Below are positions 1 to 6,782 of a DNA stretch of 12,434 nt, one piece after another. The DNA comes from Planctomycetota bacterium (GTDB lineage Bacteria > Planctomycetota > GCA-002687715 > DRQF01). The notes under the pieces were generated by a model, which saw nothing but the letters and a program-made list of their open reading frames with translations, was not told the DNA's origin and ran no database searches. Position 1 is the stretch's first letter. Each line of letters opens with the position of its first letter. A program made the position numbers and the translations under genes. The DNA is taken from contig JAJRYU010000084.1 in assembly GCA_024275615.1 (NCBI GenBank), positions 1 through 12,434 of the forward strand, read 5' to 3'.

Positions 1-155
1 CGCCGACTGGTCTTACTCCCAGCACAACAACAGTTGTTTTCTCCGGCGTTGCTTTGCCAAGTCAAGGGCAAATCATGAGAACGAAGATCGTAATCCCCGC
101 GGGGTCGGTCGCCGAGATCACAACGATCAACAATTTGGCGACGACGACTTTCTAA
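1..155 (+). CDS. C-terminal end of an unrecognised protein (5' partial)
   Basis: The frame starting at base 3 is open from the window edge to a TAA at 153-155 and encodes 50 residues ending in ATTTF. The peptide is rich in Thr, Val, Ser and Ile with alternating hydrophobic residues, as in the last beta-strands of an exported or surface protein. A second open frame, ending at the TGA at 158-160, reads as a Asn/Asp/Arg-rich peptide and is less protein-like. A perfect intrinsic terminator begins 39 bases after the TAA, which supports a plus-strand gene ending here. I do not recognise the family, and the fragment is too short to assign a function. It appears to be a separate transcription unit from the kinase that follows. 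Confidence 0.6.
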   Translation, partial: PTGLTPSTTTVVFSGVALPSQGQIMRTKIVIPAGSVAEITTINNLATTTF

Positions 156-193
156 CCTGATTCGACCGTGAATTGGCCGAGCAGAAATCATCG

Positions 194-223
194 ATGGGCT
201 GCCAATTCTGGCAGCCCATTTTT
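194..223 (+). terminator. Intrinsic terminator of the upstream gene
   Basis: A perfect 11-bp inverted repeat (arms 194-204 and 209-219, ATGGGCTGCCA and its complement) encloses a 4-base loop ATTC and runs directly into TTTTT at 219-223. It lies after the stop at 155. It also lies inside the N-terminal extension that the kinase frame would have if started at 168, which argues that the extension is not translated. Confidence 0.9.
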
Positions 224-314
224 CATGTTGGTCCCGAAACCAATCGATTACACAAACCATGGATTTCTTTCCTCAGGACTATCGCCGGATCGTTTTCCAT
301 TCTTCTTCGAGGGC

Positions 315-343
315 GCGACAGTTCCAGCGATTTTGGGTATGCT
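315..343 (+). promoter_or_regulatory. Candidate sigma-70-type promoter of the kinase gene
   Basis: GCGACA at 315-320 resembles a -35 box (last four bases match TTGACA). It is separated by 17 bases from TATGCT at 338-343, which fits the -10 pattern TATnnT. The predicted transcription start near 350 would leave a leader of about 20 bases before the ATG at 372. The element lies between the terminator at 194-223 and that start. The match is moderate and planctomycete promoter consensus is poorly known. Confidence 0.35.
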
Positions 344-359
344 CAGCGTCCAACCATGG

Positions 360-364
360 AAGGA
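360..364 (+). promoter_or_regulatory. Ribosome binding site that decides the kinase start
   Basis: AAGGA lies 7 bases before the ATG at 372, followed by a purine-rich stretch. No comparable site precedes the ATG at 168. This selects 372 as the start codon. Confidence 0.75.
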
Positions 365-371
365 AGAAGAA

Positions 372-3083
372 ATGGAGCAGGGCAATTCGGAGCGGCTGAA
401 AGCAGCATTGAGTTTGTGGTACGAGTCCTTGGAATCTGGCAATACCCCGGACATCCAAGAGATCTGCGGACATGATTCCACCCTGATCAAGCAGTTACGC
501 GCGGCGACGGATTCTGAGCAGATTCTCATCGATAAGCTCCAAGGCCGAGGCTTTCACACGAAGCAGGAATTGCCCGCCGAAAATTTGGGGGAGTACCGGT
601 TGCGGCACGCGATCGGGTCAGGGGGAACCGGTCAGGTATTCCTAGCGGAGCAAACCACGCTTGGTCGGACCGTTGCTCTCAAAGTGCTTGACAGAAGAAC
701 CATGGGCGATCCGAAGTCCATGTTGCGATTTCGGCGAGAGGCTGAGATTGCGGCGGCCTTGGATCACCCGAACATCGTACCGATCTACGGCATAGGAGAA
801 GACAAGGGCTATTTCTTCATTGCCATGAAGTGGTTAACAGGACCGAGTCTTGATGCTCCTGGATTGTCCCTCTCGTCGATAGAGGTTGCTGAAATTGGCA
901 AGACCGTTGCGAGCTGTTTGGCGGAAGCCCACGCTTGCGGTGTCGTGCATCGGGATATCAAACCCGCCAATATCGTCCTAGATTCAGGAAAGGCCTTCGT
1001 TGTCGATTTTGGTCTAGCTCGTGCGAGTTCTGATCAAACGCTTACTCAAGAAGGTGTTGTTGCTGGGACTTTGCCCTATCTGGCACCAGAGCAGATCGAG
1101 TTGAAAACATCTGGCCAGGACCCGCGTACAGATATCTATGCTCTGGGTGCAACACTCTACACGCTTTGCGCCGGGAAGCTGCCTTTTGAAGACGACGATC
1201 AGCGTCGCCTGGCTCGAAAAATCGTCATCAGTGACCCAGCGCCTCTCTCAGGTACTGAGCGCGACCTTGAGACGATTATCTTCAAGGCTCTCGAGAAAGA
1301 GCCAAGCGCACGCTACCGGACCGCTGGCGAAATGGCCAAAGAACTTGATCGTTTTGCAAGAGGAGAGCCGATATCCACCCGGTCAATCGGCCCCATTTCA
1401 AGAGTCCTCCGGTCAATTCGCCGACGCAAAGCGTTGGCGGTGAGTTTGGTGGCGATGTTCTCTGTCATCGTTGTTCTTGGCTCCTTGTGGCTGGTCAAAT
1501 TGCGTGAAGATTCAATACTCTTTCGGTCGGAGCTTGGGCGGGTGGAACGAGCCTTGCGGCGTGGCGAGATTTCTAACGCCAGCAAGATTCTCGACCCTCT
1601 TCTCAGAAGAAGCCCCAAGGATTCTTTCGCCCTCGGGTTGCGCGATTCGATTGCTGCTCAAAGAGCTTTCGACCGTCTCTTGGACCTTGTCGTTGATCCA
1701 CCATCAGCTTCCAACGCTCCCGGATTCGAACGTGCCCTTGCGGCGTGTCGTGAGCATCACGCTCGCGCCCTAAATCCGGCCTTGTTTGATCAGGCCCTCT
1801 TGTTTGCAAGATACTTGCAGGGCAAGTATGAGGACGCAAAAGAAGAATACGCGCTCATGCAAGATGTTCCTTCGTCAAAGAACTCTCGAGTGATGAAGAT
1901 TCTTGGCTTTCTCATCAATGAGCAACCTCTACCAGAGGATCTTGAGAGTGTCTCAAACAGCGCCGACGAAAGTGTCTTGTGTGCCATCGGTCTACGGCTC
2001 AAGAACCGACCCAATCGAGAGGTGATCTCTGAGCTCGAAAACGCCAAACGACTTGAGCCAGGGCATCGCCGTACGATCCTACTGCAGGGTATCTTGTTGT
2101 TCGATGCTGGCCGGTATCAAACTGCCGACGATCTCTTCTACAGCCTTACAGGTTATGACGTCGTCTCACCACTTGTCTATCGCAGCCGAGCTCATGTCCA
2201 AGTGTTCTTGGACAAACCAGATGAGGCTGAAGAGTCCTTGAGCATGCTTGATGATGATCGCGATTCCAGGTTCTATCTGATCAAGTCATTGATCGCTCGA
2301 AACCGTAATGACATCGCTGGCGAAGAGAAGTGGCTGAGAGATGGTCTTCTCATTTGGAATCGGAATGCCATCTTGTCCAGAAACCTCGCCAGTGTCCTAC
2401 TCGCACGGGGCGAAGAAGATGAATCTCTTAGAATTCAAACCCAAGCTCGGCCATCCCCCAGAGGTTCAAACAACTGGCAATTGGATCAAACGACTCGCTT
2501 CATTGGCAAGTTCACCAGAATTGCCAACGAGGAGGCTCGAGGAGAGATGCAGGCTCTGAATCAAGAGCAAACAGACGCGCTAACGAAACTCGATCTTGAA
2601 GTTGAAACCTTGTTTCCTGCCTTGACCTATCATTATGCCATCGCCGAAGCTCTCTGGGTCAAGGCCTGGATTTCTCTGCAGCAGGGTGATGTGGAGGGAG
2701 CGCTCATCAATCTCAGGACCGCAGTGAAGAGCTCTCCTTGGCTCGGGCCTTCAAGAGTGTATTTCGCCACTGTTGTTTTTAACAGCCTCGTGCAGAGTGA
2801 GTCCCATGTTGGCGAGGCAAAAACCATTGAGTTCTTGAAGGAAGCCAGAGCAATGATTGATCTTCTTGTCGAGCAAGAGGGCAAAGGCGAAGATCCACCC
2901 AACAAGCGAATCATGGCGAACATGACCTTCGTGGGTGCACTCATTGCCTACAAACTCGGAGACGAAGCGGACGCTCTGGAAGCAGCGTTCTCCGCCCGAC
3001 TTCGTCAAGGACCAGGAAATGAAGTTCAACTGCGATATCTCGACAATGTCATCGAGATCCTCAAGAAGAGACAAGGCAACTAA
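372..3083 (+). CDS. Transmembrane Ser/Thr protein kinase with extracytoplasmic TPR-like region
   Basis: A 903-residue PknB-type kinase. A short N-terminal helical segment precedes the catalytic domain (about 75-330). All catalytic elements are present: the Gly loop GSGGTGQV (82-89), Lys104 in VALK, Glu123 of helix C, HRDIKPAN (193-200, catalytic Asp195), DFG (212-214) and APE (238-240). A basic stretch (about 345-353) leads into one membrane helix (about 353-376). The remaining 525 residues consist of degenerate TPR-like helical pairs, for example 384-417, 472-500, 565-627, 755-790 and 845-878. They would face the periplasm and could sense a ligand or partner protein. The open frame reaches back to 168, but that start would put the terminator at 194-223 inside the gene. 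The ATG at 372 has a good ribosome binding site. The gene converges on a secreted-protein gene, and a sigma factor gene lies 1.5 kb away. The substrate is unknown. Confidence 0.96.
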   Translation: MEQGNSERLKAALSLWYESLESGNTPDIQEICGHDSTLIKQLRAATDSEQILIDKLQGRGFHTKQELPAENLGEYRLRHAIGSGGTGQVFLAEQTTLGRTVALKVLDRRTMGDPKSMLRFRREAEIAAALDHPNIVPIYGIGEDKGYFFIAMKWLTGPSLDAPGLSLSSIEVAEIGKTVASCLAEAHACGVVHRDIKPANIVLDSGKAFVVDFGLARASSDQTLTQEGVVAGTLPYLAPEQIELKTSGQDPRTDIYALGATLYTLCAGKLPFEDDDQRRLARKIVISDPAPLSGTERDLETIIFKALEKEPSARYRTAGEMAKELDRFARGEPISTRSIGPISRVLRSIRRRKALAVSLVAMFSVIVVLGSLWLVKLREDSILFRSELGRVERALRRGEISNASKILDPLLRRSPKDSFALGLRDSIAAQRAFDRLLDLVVDPPSASNAPGFERALAACREHHARALNPALFDQALLFARYLQGKYEDAKEEYALMQDVPSSKNSRVMKILGFLINEQPLPEDLESVSNSADESVLCAIGLRLKNRPNREVISELENAKRLEPGHRRTILLQGILLFDAGRYQTADDLFYSLTGYDVVSPLVYRSRAHVQVFLDKPDEAEESLSMLDDDRDSRFYLIKSLIARNRNDIAGEEKWLRDGLLIWNRNAILSRNLASVLLARGEEDESLRIQTQARPSPRGSNNWQLDQTTRFIGKFTRIANEEARGEMQALNQEQTDALTKLDLEVETLFPALTYHYAIAEALWVKAWISLQQGDVEGALINLRTAVKSSPWLGPSRVYFATVVFNSLVQSESHVGEAKTIEFLKEARAMIDLLVEQEGKGEDPPNKRIMANMTFVGALIAYKLGDEADALEAAFSARLRQGPGNEVQLRYLDNVIEILKKRQGN

Positions 3084-3085
3084 GT

Positions 3086-3123
3086 GATGCCTCTCAGAAG
3101 CCACATTGGGCTCGAGAGGCATC
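3086..3123. terminator. Hairpin between convergent genes, possible terminator
   Basis: A perfect 10-bp inverted repeat (3086-3095 with 3114-3123, GATGCCTCTC) begins two bases after the kinase stop. Its loop holds a second 4-bp stem (3099-3102 with 3109-3112). The plus side is followed by a T/G-rich run (TTGTGTGTGTCT) and not by a clean T tract, and the minus side has no T tract. The position, 24 bp beyond the stop of the convergent gene at 3147, suits a shared 3' end, but termination strength is uncertain. Confidence 0.55.
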
Positions 3124-3146
3124 TTGTGTGTGTCTCCCAACAATCC

Positions 3147-4412
3147 CTACTGAATGAAGAGATCGAATGTCGTTAACGGCGGATTGGGAGCATAGGCCGG
3201 GCTTGTGGCCAGGATGGTCTGGATAGTAAGTTTGGGGTTCGTTGGCAGAGAACTGGCAGAGATCGCTGTGGGCATCGGGAATCTCGCATGCCCCAACCGT
3301 GGAGCCACTTCTCCTGCAAGGGTGTAGATATTTGCTCCCCACACCACGTCAACGTTGAAAGGCGGGACAAGGCCTTCGATGGGCAGCACAATGTATTTCC
3401 CGACAGTGGCTTTGTGGAGACGTACCGCCTGAGGGCCGGCAGTTGAGTTTTGAGTTGAACCTCGCACACCGGCAGGGGCAGTAATCACAGGAATCACTCT
3501 TGGCAGGCTAATCTTGACCTTGGGTAGATTGGGCAAGTCCGGTAATCCCTCCGGGGGCAAGTCGTTCAAGACTGGACTGTCCACCGCCAACACGTCGACA
3601 AGAGCGACCGCCTGAATCGAAAGCTGAAGTGCACCCATTTCCATCATTTGGCTGACAGCATTGCTGTTGTAGGCCGCGTCCGCATCGCTTCGATCCCCAG
3701 CCTGCTTACGCATGGCAAACTGTGCACACTTTCTGACGCTGAACTCTCTTCCCAAAACTGATCCGGGAACACTGGCATCTGGTTCCCAAACCAGCCGTTT
3801 GCGCCAGTCACTTTCTTGCAACGTACCGCCCCAGTAGCCCGGGGAGATGCTCCAATTGAGGCTAGCAGATTGACTGATTGGCTGTCCGCCACCGGATGGT
3901 AGGGTTGGGGCACCGCCATTCAAATATTGGAAGTATGCGCTCACAGCGTTCGGGTCTGATGTCGCAGTCGCTCGACTGAGGTGAGATTCCACGAGACCTC
4001 TATCTTGGAAGAAACTCGGCTGGTTCTGTCCTAGTACGCCGTAAGCGAATCCCGACGAAGGCGTGTTACTGTAGCTGATTTCCTTCTTGGCCAAGAATGG
4101 GTAGGTGCCTAACCAAGCGTTTACATCGGCTCGTTCAGAGCTACCCACAGCGAAGAGGTCTGGATCCAGGTAGACATGGAGGAATACTTGAACCCATGTT
4201 CCGGCGTTCCCAGTCAAACTGGCAGAGAAGGAATGGATCTTGGCTCCGTCGGCGATTGCGGTTGCGGGCGTTGAATTGGGATTCGTAGATTCAAAACGGA
4301 CGGGCGTTATCGTGAGATCGAGGGGTTGGAGAATCGGCAGACTCGTTTGAGCTTGCGACTGTTGCCAATGAAAAAACGTACAAACGAGCACGAGGAGAAG
4401 GCGAGTATTCAT
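3147..4412 (-). CDS. Secreted protein of unknown function
   Basis: A 421-residue protein that I do not recognise. The N terminus is a classical signal peptide: MNTR, a hydrophobic core LLLVLVCTFF, and a cleavage site after SQA (about residue 21). The mature protein is rich in Ser, Pro, Ala, Thr and Asn and probably beta-rich. A Trp/Tyr/Gly-containing segment (185-210) is followed by a short polar segment with its only mature Cys (229), a hydrophobic stretch (262-278), and a Pro-rich linker (279-305, with PPEGLPDLPNLP). The C-terminal region is beta-like and ends in DLFIQ. No catalytic motif, membrane anchor or sorting motif is evident. It lies 135 bp downstream of the sigma factor gene on the same strand, so co-transcription is possible, but the gap could also hold its own promoter. 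The ATG at 4412 is preceded by only a weak purine-rich site (AGAGAGA). Confidence 0.85.
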   Translation of the reverse strand: MNTRLLLVLVCTFFHWQQSQAQTSLPILQPLDLTITPVRFESTNPNSTPATAIADGAKIHSFSASLTGNAGTWVQVFLHVYLDPDLFAVGSSERADVNAWLGTYPFLAKKEISYSNTPSSGFAYGVLGQNQPSFFQDRGLVESHLSRATATSDPNAVSAYFQYLNGGAPTLPSGGGQPISQSASLNWSISPGYWGGTLQESDWRKRLVWEPDASVPGSVLGREFSVRKCAQFAMRKQAGDRSDADAAYNSNAVSQMMEMGALQLSIQAVALVDVLAVDSPVLNDLPPEGLPDLPNLPKVKISLPRVIPVITAPAGVRGSTQNSTAGPQAVRLHKATVGKYIVLPIEGLVPPFNVDVVWGANIYTLAGEVAPRLGHARFPMPTAISASSLPTNPKLTIQTILATSPAYAPNPPLTTFDLFIQ

Positions 4413-4547
4413 GATGAGTCTCTCTATCCGTATGTTGGGATTTGATCTTGTTCTCGCCTAGCCAGCCAATGTTCTGAAGGCACTCAGCAGTCCAAGGGTC
4501 GGCATGCAGACGGCGACAAAGGGAAGGCGGGAAGGGTCGTCCGAGTG

Positions 4548-5162
4548 TTATGGGGAATTGATATTTTTTTTACTCGGATCCCGGTTGGTTTCGAGTTCGA
4601 GTGCAAGGGCACTTCTCGCGCGCCAAACAAGAGCACGAATCGATTCCGGCGTCCGGCCGACTCTTGCGGCGATTTCATTGTGGGTTAGACCTTCGGTGAA
4701 GCGTAATTCAATAACTTCGCGTTGCTCCTTGGTGAGGTTCTTGAGAGCCAATGTCATCTCCGGACTCATTCGCTCGTCGAAGTCGCGCATTTGGATTTCA
4801 GCGCTGGGAGTTTGGGCCGAAACGTCAGCAAGGTTTGAGACAGTCTCCGGATCTCCGGAGCGGCGTTTCTGTGCGTCGAAGTACCGCGCTTTGTCGCGAA
4901 TATTGTGGTGCAAAATGCGTTTGAACCAACCCACAAACTGTTCGTCGGTTTCTCCTTGGAAAGCATCGACTGATCGGACGACATCAAGAAAAGCACTTTG
5001 GAGCAAATCGGAAGTGTGGATCTTGGCACGAAGCGCAGGCCCCAATTCCCGGTGAGCCATGGTTTGTAAGCGATCGTGGAGCCGTGCCAAAAGATGGTCG
5101 AGAGCCTCGCGATCACCACGACGAGCGTCAAAGATATCTTTCTTCCTGGGGGATGTTGGCAT
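4548..5162 (-). CDS. ECF-type sigma-70 RNA polymerase sigma factor
   Basis: A 204-residue two-domain sigma factor with sigma2 (about 10-100) and sigma4 (about 136-190). Sigma2 starts with DARRGDREALDHLLARLHDRL and carries the region 2 core LLQSAFLDVV and FVGWFKRILHHNIRD. Sigma4 has LTKEQREVIELRF followed by a helix-turn-helix (LTHNEIAARVGRTPESIRAL). The layout and the GDREAL..LL..LHDRL start resemble the planctomycete sigma-70 family TIGR02984. The frame is open up to 5291, but family members begin close to the DARRGDREAL segment, so the ATG at 5162 is preferred. An AGGAAG upstream of it is too distant (about 17 bases) to decide the start. In region 2.2, residues 49-52 are HTSD, where many ECF factors have acidic residues, and Ser56 follows the conserved Gln. 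No anti-sigma gene adjoins it, so a kinase or other signal may control it. Confidence 0.94.
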   Translation of the reverse strand: MPTSPRKKDIFDARRGDREALDHLLARLHDRLQTMAHRELGPALRAKIHTSDLLQSAFLDVVRSVDAFQGETDEQFVGWFKRILHHNIRDKARYFDAQKRRSGDPETVSNLADVSAQTPSAEIQMRDFDERMSPEMTLALKNLTKEQREVIELRFTEGLTHNEIAARVGRTPESIRALVWRARSALALELETNRDPSKKNINSP

Positions 5163-5327
5163 CGTCGAATGATAGCCGCTTCCTAGGAAGATCGGTAATT
5201 GTTTCTGGAAACTCTTTTGCCAAGGACGTGCAAAGAAAACGGTGGGGCGATTGGCGATGGCTCCCGGATTTCGAGCCCGGGGCACCACCACTGCGAAGCG
5301 CTCCGCAGGAGAATCTACATTGATGGA
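5163..5327 (-). other. Structured intergenic region upstream of the sigma factor
   Basis: This 165-bp gap separates the PilZ stop from the sigma start. Two inverted repeats stand close together: CCCGG...CCGGG (5263-5267 with 5277-5281, 9-base loop) and a near-perfect 18-base palindrome at 5291-5308 (CTGCG...CGCAG arms around AGCGCT). Neither is followed by a T tract on the minus strand, so they do not look like terminators of the PilZ gene. They could shape the sigma mRNA leader or be a protein-binding site. A weak promoter-like TTGGCA lies on the minus strand near 5218-5223, without a convincing -10 box. Confidence 0.3.
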
Positions 5328-6587
5328 CTAGCTGACAGGTTTGTAGAGAAACTCTTCGTGGAGTTCCTGAGCGTCGCTTGACATGGATTGGATGGGCGTG
5401 GCGTTGATGACGTTGACAAGGCGTCGGAGGCTTTGCAATTCGGCTGGTTCTAGATTGAAAAACCTGAGGCGTAAAATGCGGTCTTCTTGTTCCGGATCCG
5501 TTGTCGGCTCCGACCACGTTTCGACCACCTCGGCCTCGATGAGGTACTCCTCTTGTTGGCCGCCGACATGGAAAGGTAGGTAGAGAAAAATAGACTTTCC
5601 GGCTGTCAAATTTTCTTCGTTGTCGACGATTCTCAGTCGAGCCCCCATGGCACTCAAGTCGATGAGATGGCAAAGCCTCGAACAATAGAAGAGCTTTTTT
5701 CGCTTCATGAGGTCGGCAATGGTCACACGGTTTTCTCGTTGCTGTTTTGCCAACAAGTGGTGGGTGGGTTTACTCGTGCCGTCTATTTCCTCTTGGACTT
5801 CTTCAAGGGTCTTAAGTCGCTTGTCGAAAACCAGACCTCCCAAGACGATTTGGATGCGAAATTCTAGCCTTTGGTGTTCGACTTTTGCGGCATCACCTAT
5901 GCTGAAAGTCCAAAGGCGTCCATCACTGGAAGTCTTGAGTATGCGCGCAAAAACAGAATCACAACCGCGGGCTCGTTCAAGATCAACCAATGTGGTACCG
6001 ACACCAATTTCTTTGATTGTCGTCTTGCGGAATGGAACAACGTCAACGGCGTCCGTGCCGATGCGGCGGAGGAATCCACTGAGAATGATCTTGTTGTCTT
6101 CATCGCGGACTAAGACAGTTTCAGTTTGAAGGAGATTGTCTTGTCCAGAAAGAGGGTGACGAATCTCGGCTTTTTTCCTGATCCAACACTGGTGTATGAG
6201 TTTGGCCAATTCTTCTTCGTCGGCATCAACTAGTCGTTCCAGCTCACAGGACATGCGCTCGCGAGAATCGAAAATCTTATTGGGATCCTGGCGCAATTCG
6301 ACGGACAGGTACTTCCACCACAATTTGAGTGCGCTGCGACTGAGGCCTAAGCCCTCTTCGCCGGCGATCCTGTTCCACCGCCGCCACAGCACAATCCTGC
6401 GAATGACGATGACAGCCAGAACGGATATCAAAATAGCAAGGGCATAGAGGGCTACGCTGCTGTCAAGACCGCCTCCTCCTGATTTGAATCGGGAATTAAC
6501 ACCACGTAAGCGTTTGGCGACGCTTCCCCCTTGGAGGAAGAGACAGTTCAGTTGCTGGGTTGGGCCCATACTCATATGTGCTGCCAC
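5328..6587 (-). CDS. Membrane-anchored PilZ-domain protein, probable c-di-GMP receptor
   Basis: A 419-residue protein with one N-terminal membrane helix (about 43-67, flanked by basic residues). A helical charged region (70-150) is followed by a YcgR-N-like beta-barrel (about 152-236) and a C-terminal PilZ domain ending near 393. The c-di-GMP motif DxSxxG is intact (Asp310, Ser312, Gly315), and the typical closing strand RLRFFNLEPAELQSLRRLV is present. The partner motif RxxxR is R240-R244 in QRLEFRIQI. A second, degenerate candidate (QRENR, 283-287) stands at the usual distance from DxSxxG. PilZ proteins of this layout bind c-di-GMP and act on motility, adhesion or export machinery; the partner here is unknown. 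The frame opens with GTG at 6587. ATG codons at 6575 and 6569 are alternatives, and no site is decisive. The gene is divergent from the S46 peptidase and upstream of the sigma factor. Confidence 0.88.
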   Translation of the reverse strand: MAAHMSMGPTQQLNCLFLQGGSVAKRLRGVNSRFKSGGGGLDSSVALYALAILISVLAVIVIRRIVLWRRWNRIAGEEGLGLSRSALKLWWKYLSVELRQDPNKIFDSRERMSCELERLVDADEEELAKLIHQCWIRKKAEIRHPLSGQDNLLQTETVLVRDEDNKIILSGFLRRIGTDAVDVVPFRKTTIKEIGVGTTLVDLERARGCDSVFARILKTSSDGRLWTFSIGDAAKVEHQRLEFRIQIVLGGLVFDKRLKTLEEVQEEIDGTSKPTHHLLAKQQRENRVTIADLMKRKKLFYCSRLCHLIDLSAMGARLRIVDNEENLTAGKSIFLYLPFHVGGQQEEYLIEAEVVETWSEPTTDPEQEDRILRLRFFNLEPAELQSLRRLVNVINATPIQSMSSDAQELHEEFLYKPVS

Positions 6588-6782
6588 AAAACCTTAGAAA
6601 AAAACGACTTATGTGATATTTCGAAGCTCAATCGTGACCACACGTAGGGCCCCTATTCATCAATCGGCGATATTGCTCCCGCGGCATGAGAAGAATGAAA
6701 GCAAGGAGAGATCTGTGGGTAAAGATGTTGCGGCGCTGGCTGTTTGCTATTGTCCCGCCTCAAACAACAAGGAGATTCCTTC
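6588..6782. other. Divergent intergenic region between PilZ and S46 peptidase genes
   Basis: These 195 bp must hold the promoters of both divergent genes. The left third is A/T-rich (for example a run of seven A at 6598-6604). On the plus side, TATTGT near 6748-6753 resembles a -10 box, but the best upstream -35-like hexamer is only 14 bases away. I see no convincing promoter pair or operator on either strand. Confidence 0.4.
6769..6774 (+). promoter_or_regulatory. Strong ribosome binding site of the S46 peptidase
   Basis: AAGGAG stands 8 bases before the ATG at 6783, which opens a good signal peptide. It rules out the in-frame start at 6744 as the main one. Confidence 0.85.

Noticed and set aside
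5163..5291. N-terminal extension of the sigma factor to an ATG at 5291.
   Set aside because: The added 43 residues do not resemble sigma factors and would be unusual for the family; the region holds hairpins instead.
5245..5310. Serine-tRNA-like arm on the minus strand (CTCGAAA loop with a GC-rich stem).
   Set aside because: Neither a matching acceptor stem nor a D arm or GGTTCGA-type T arm can be placed at the right distances on either strand, so it is not a tRNA gene.
5128..5685. Minus-strand open frame of 185 codons spanning the PilZ and sigma junction.
   Set aside because: It is out of frame with both real genes, Arg/His/Pro-rich, and overlaps coding sequence at both ends.
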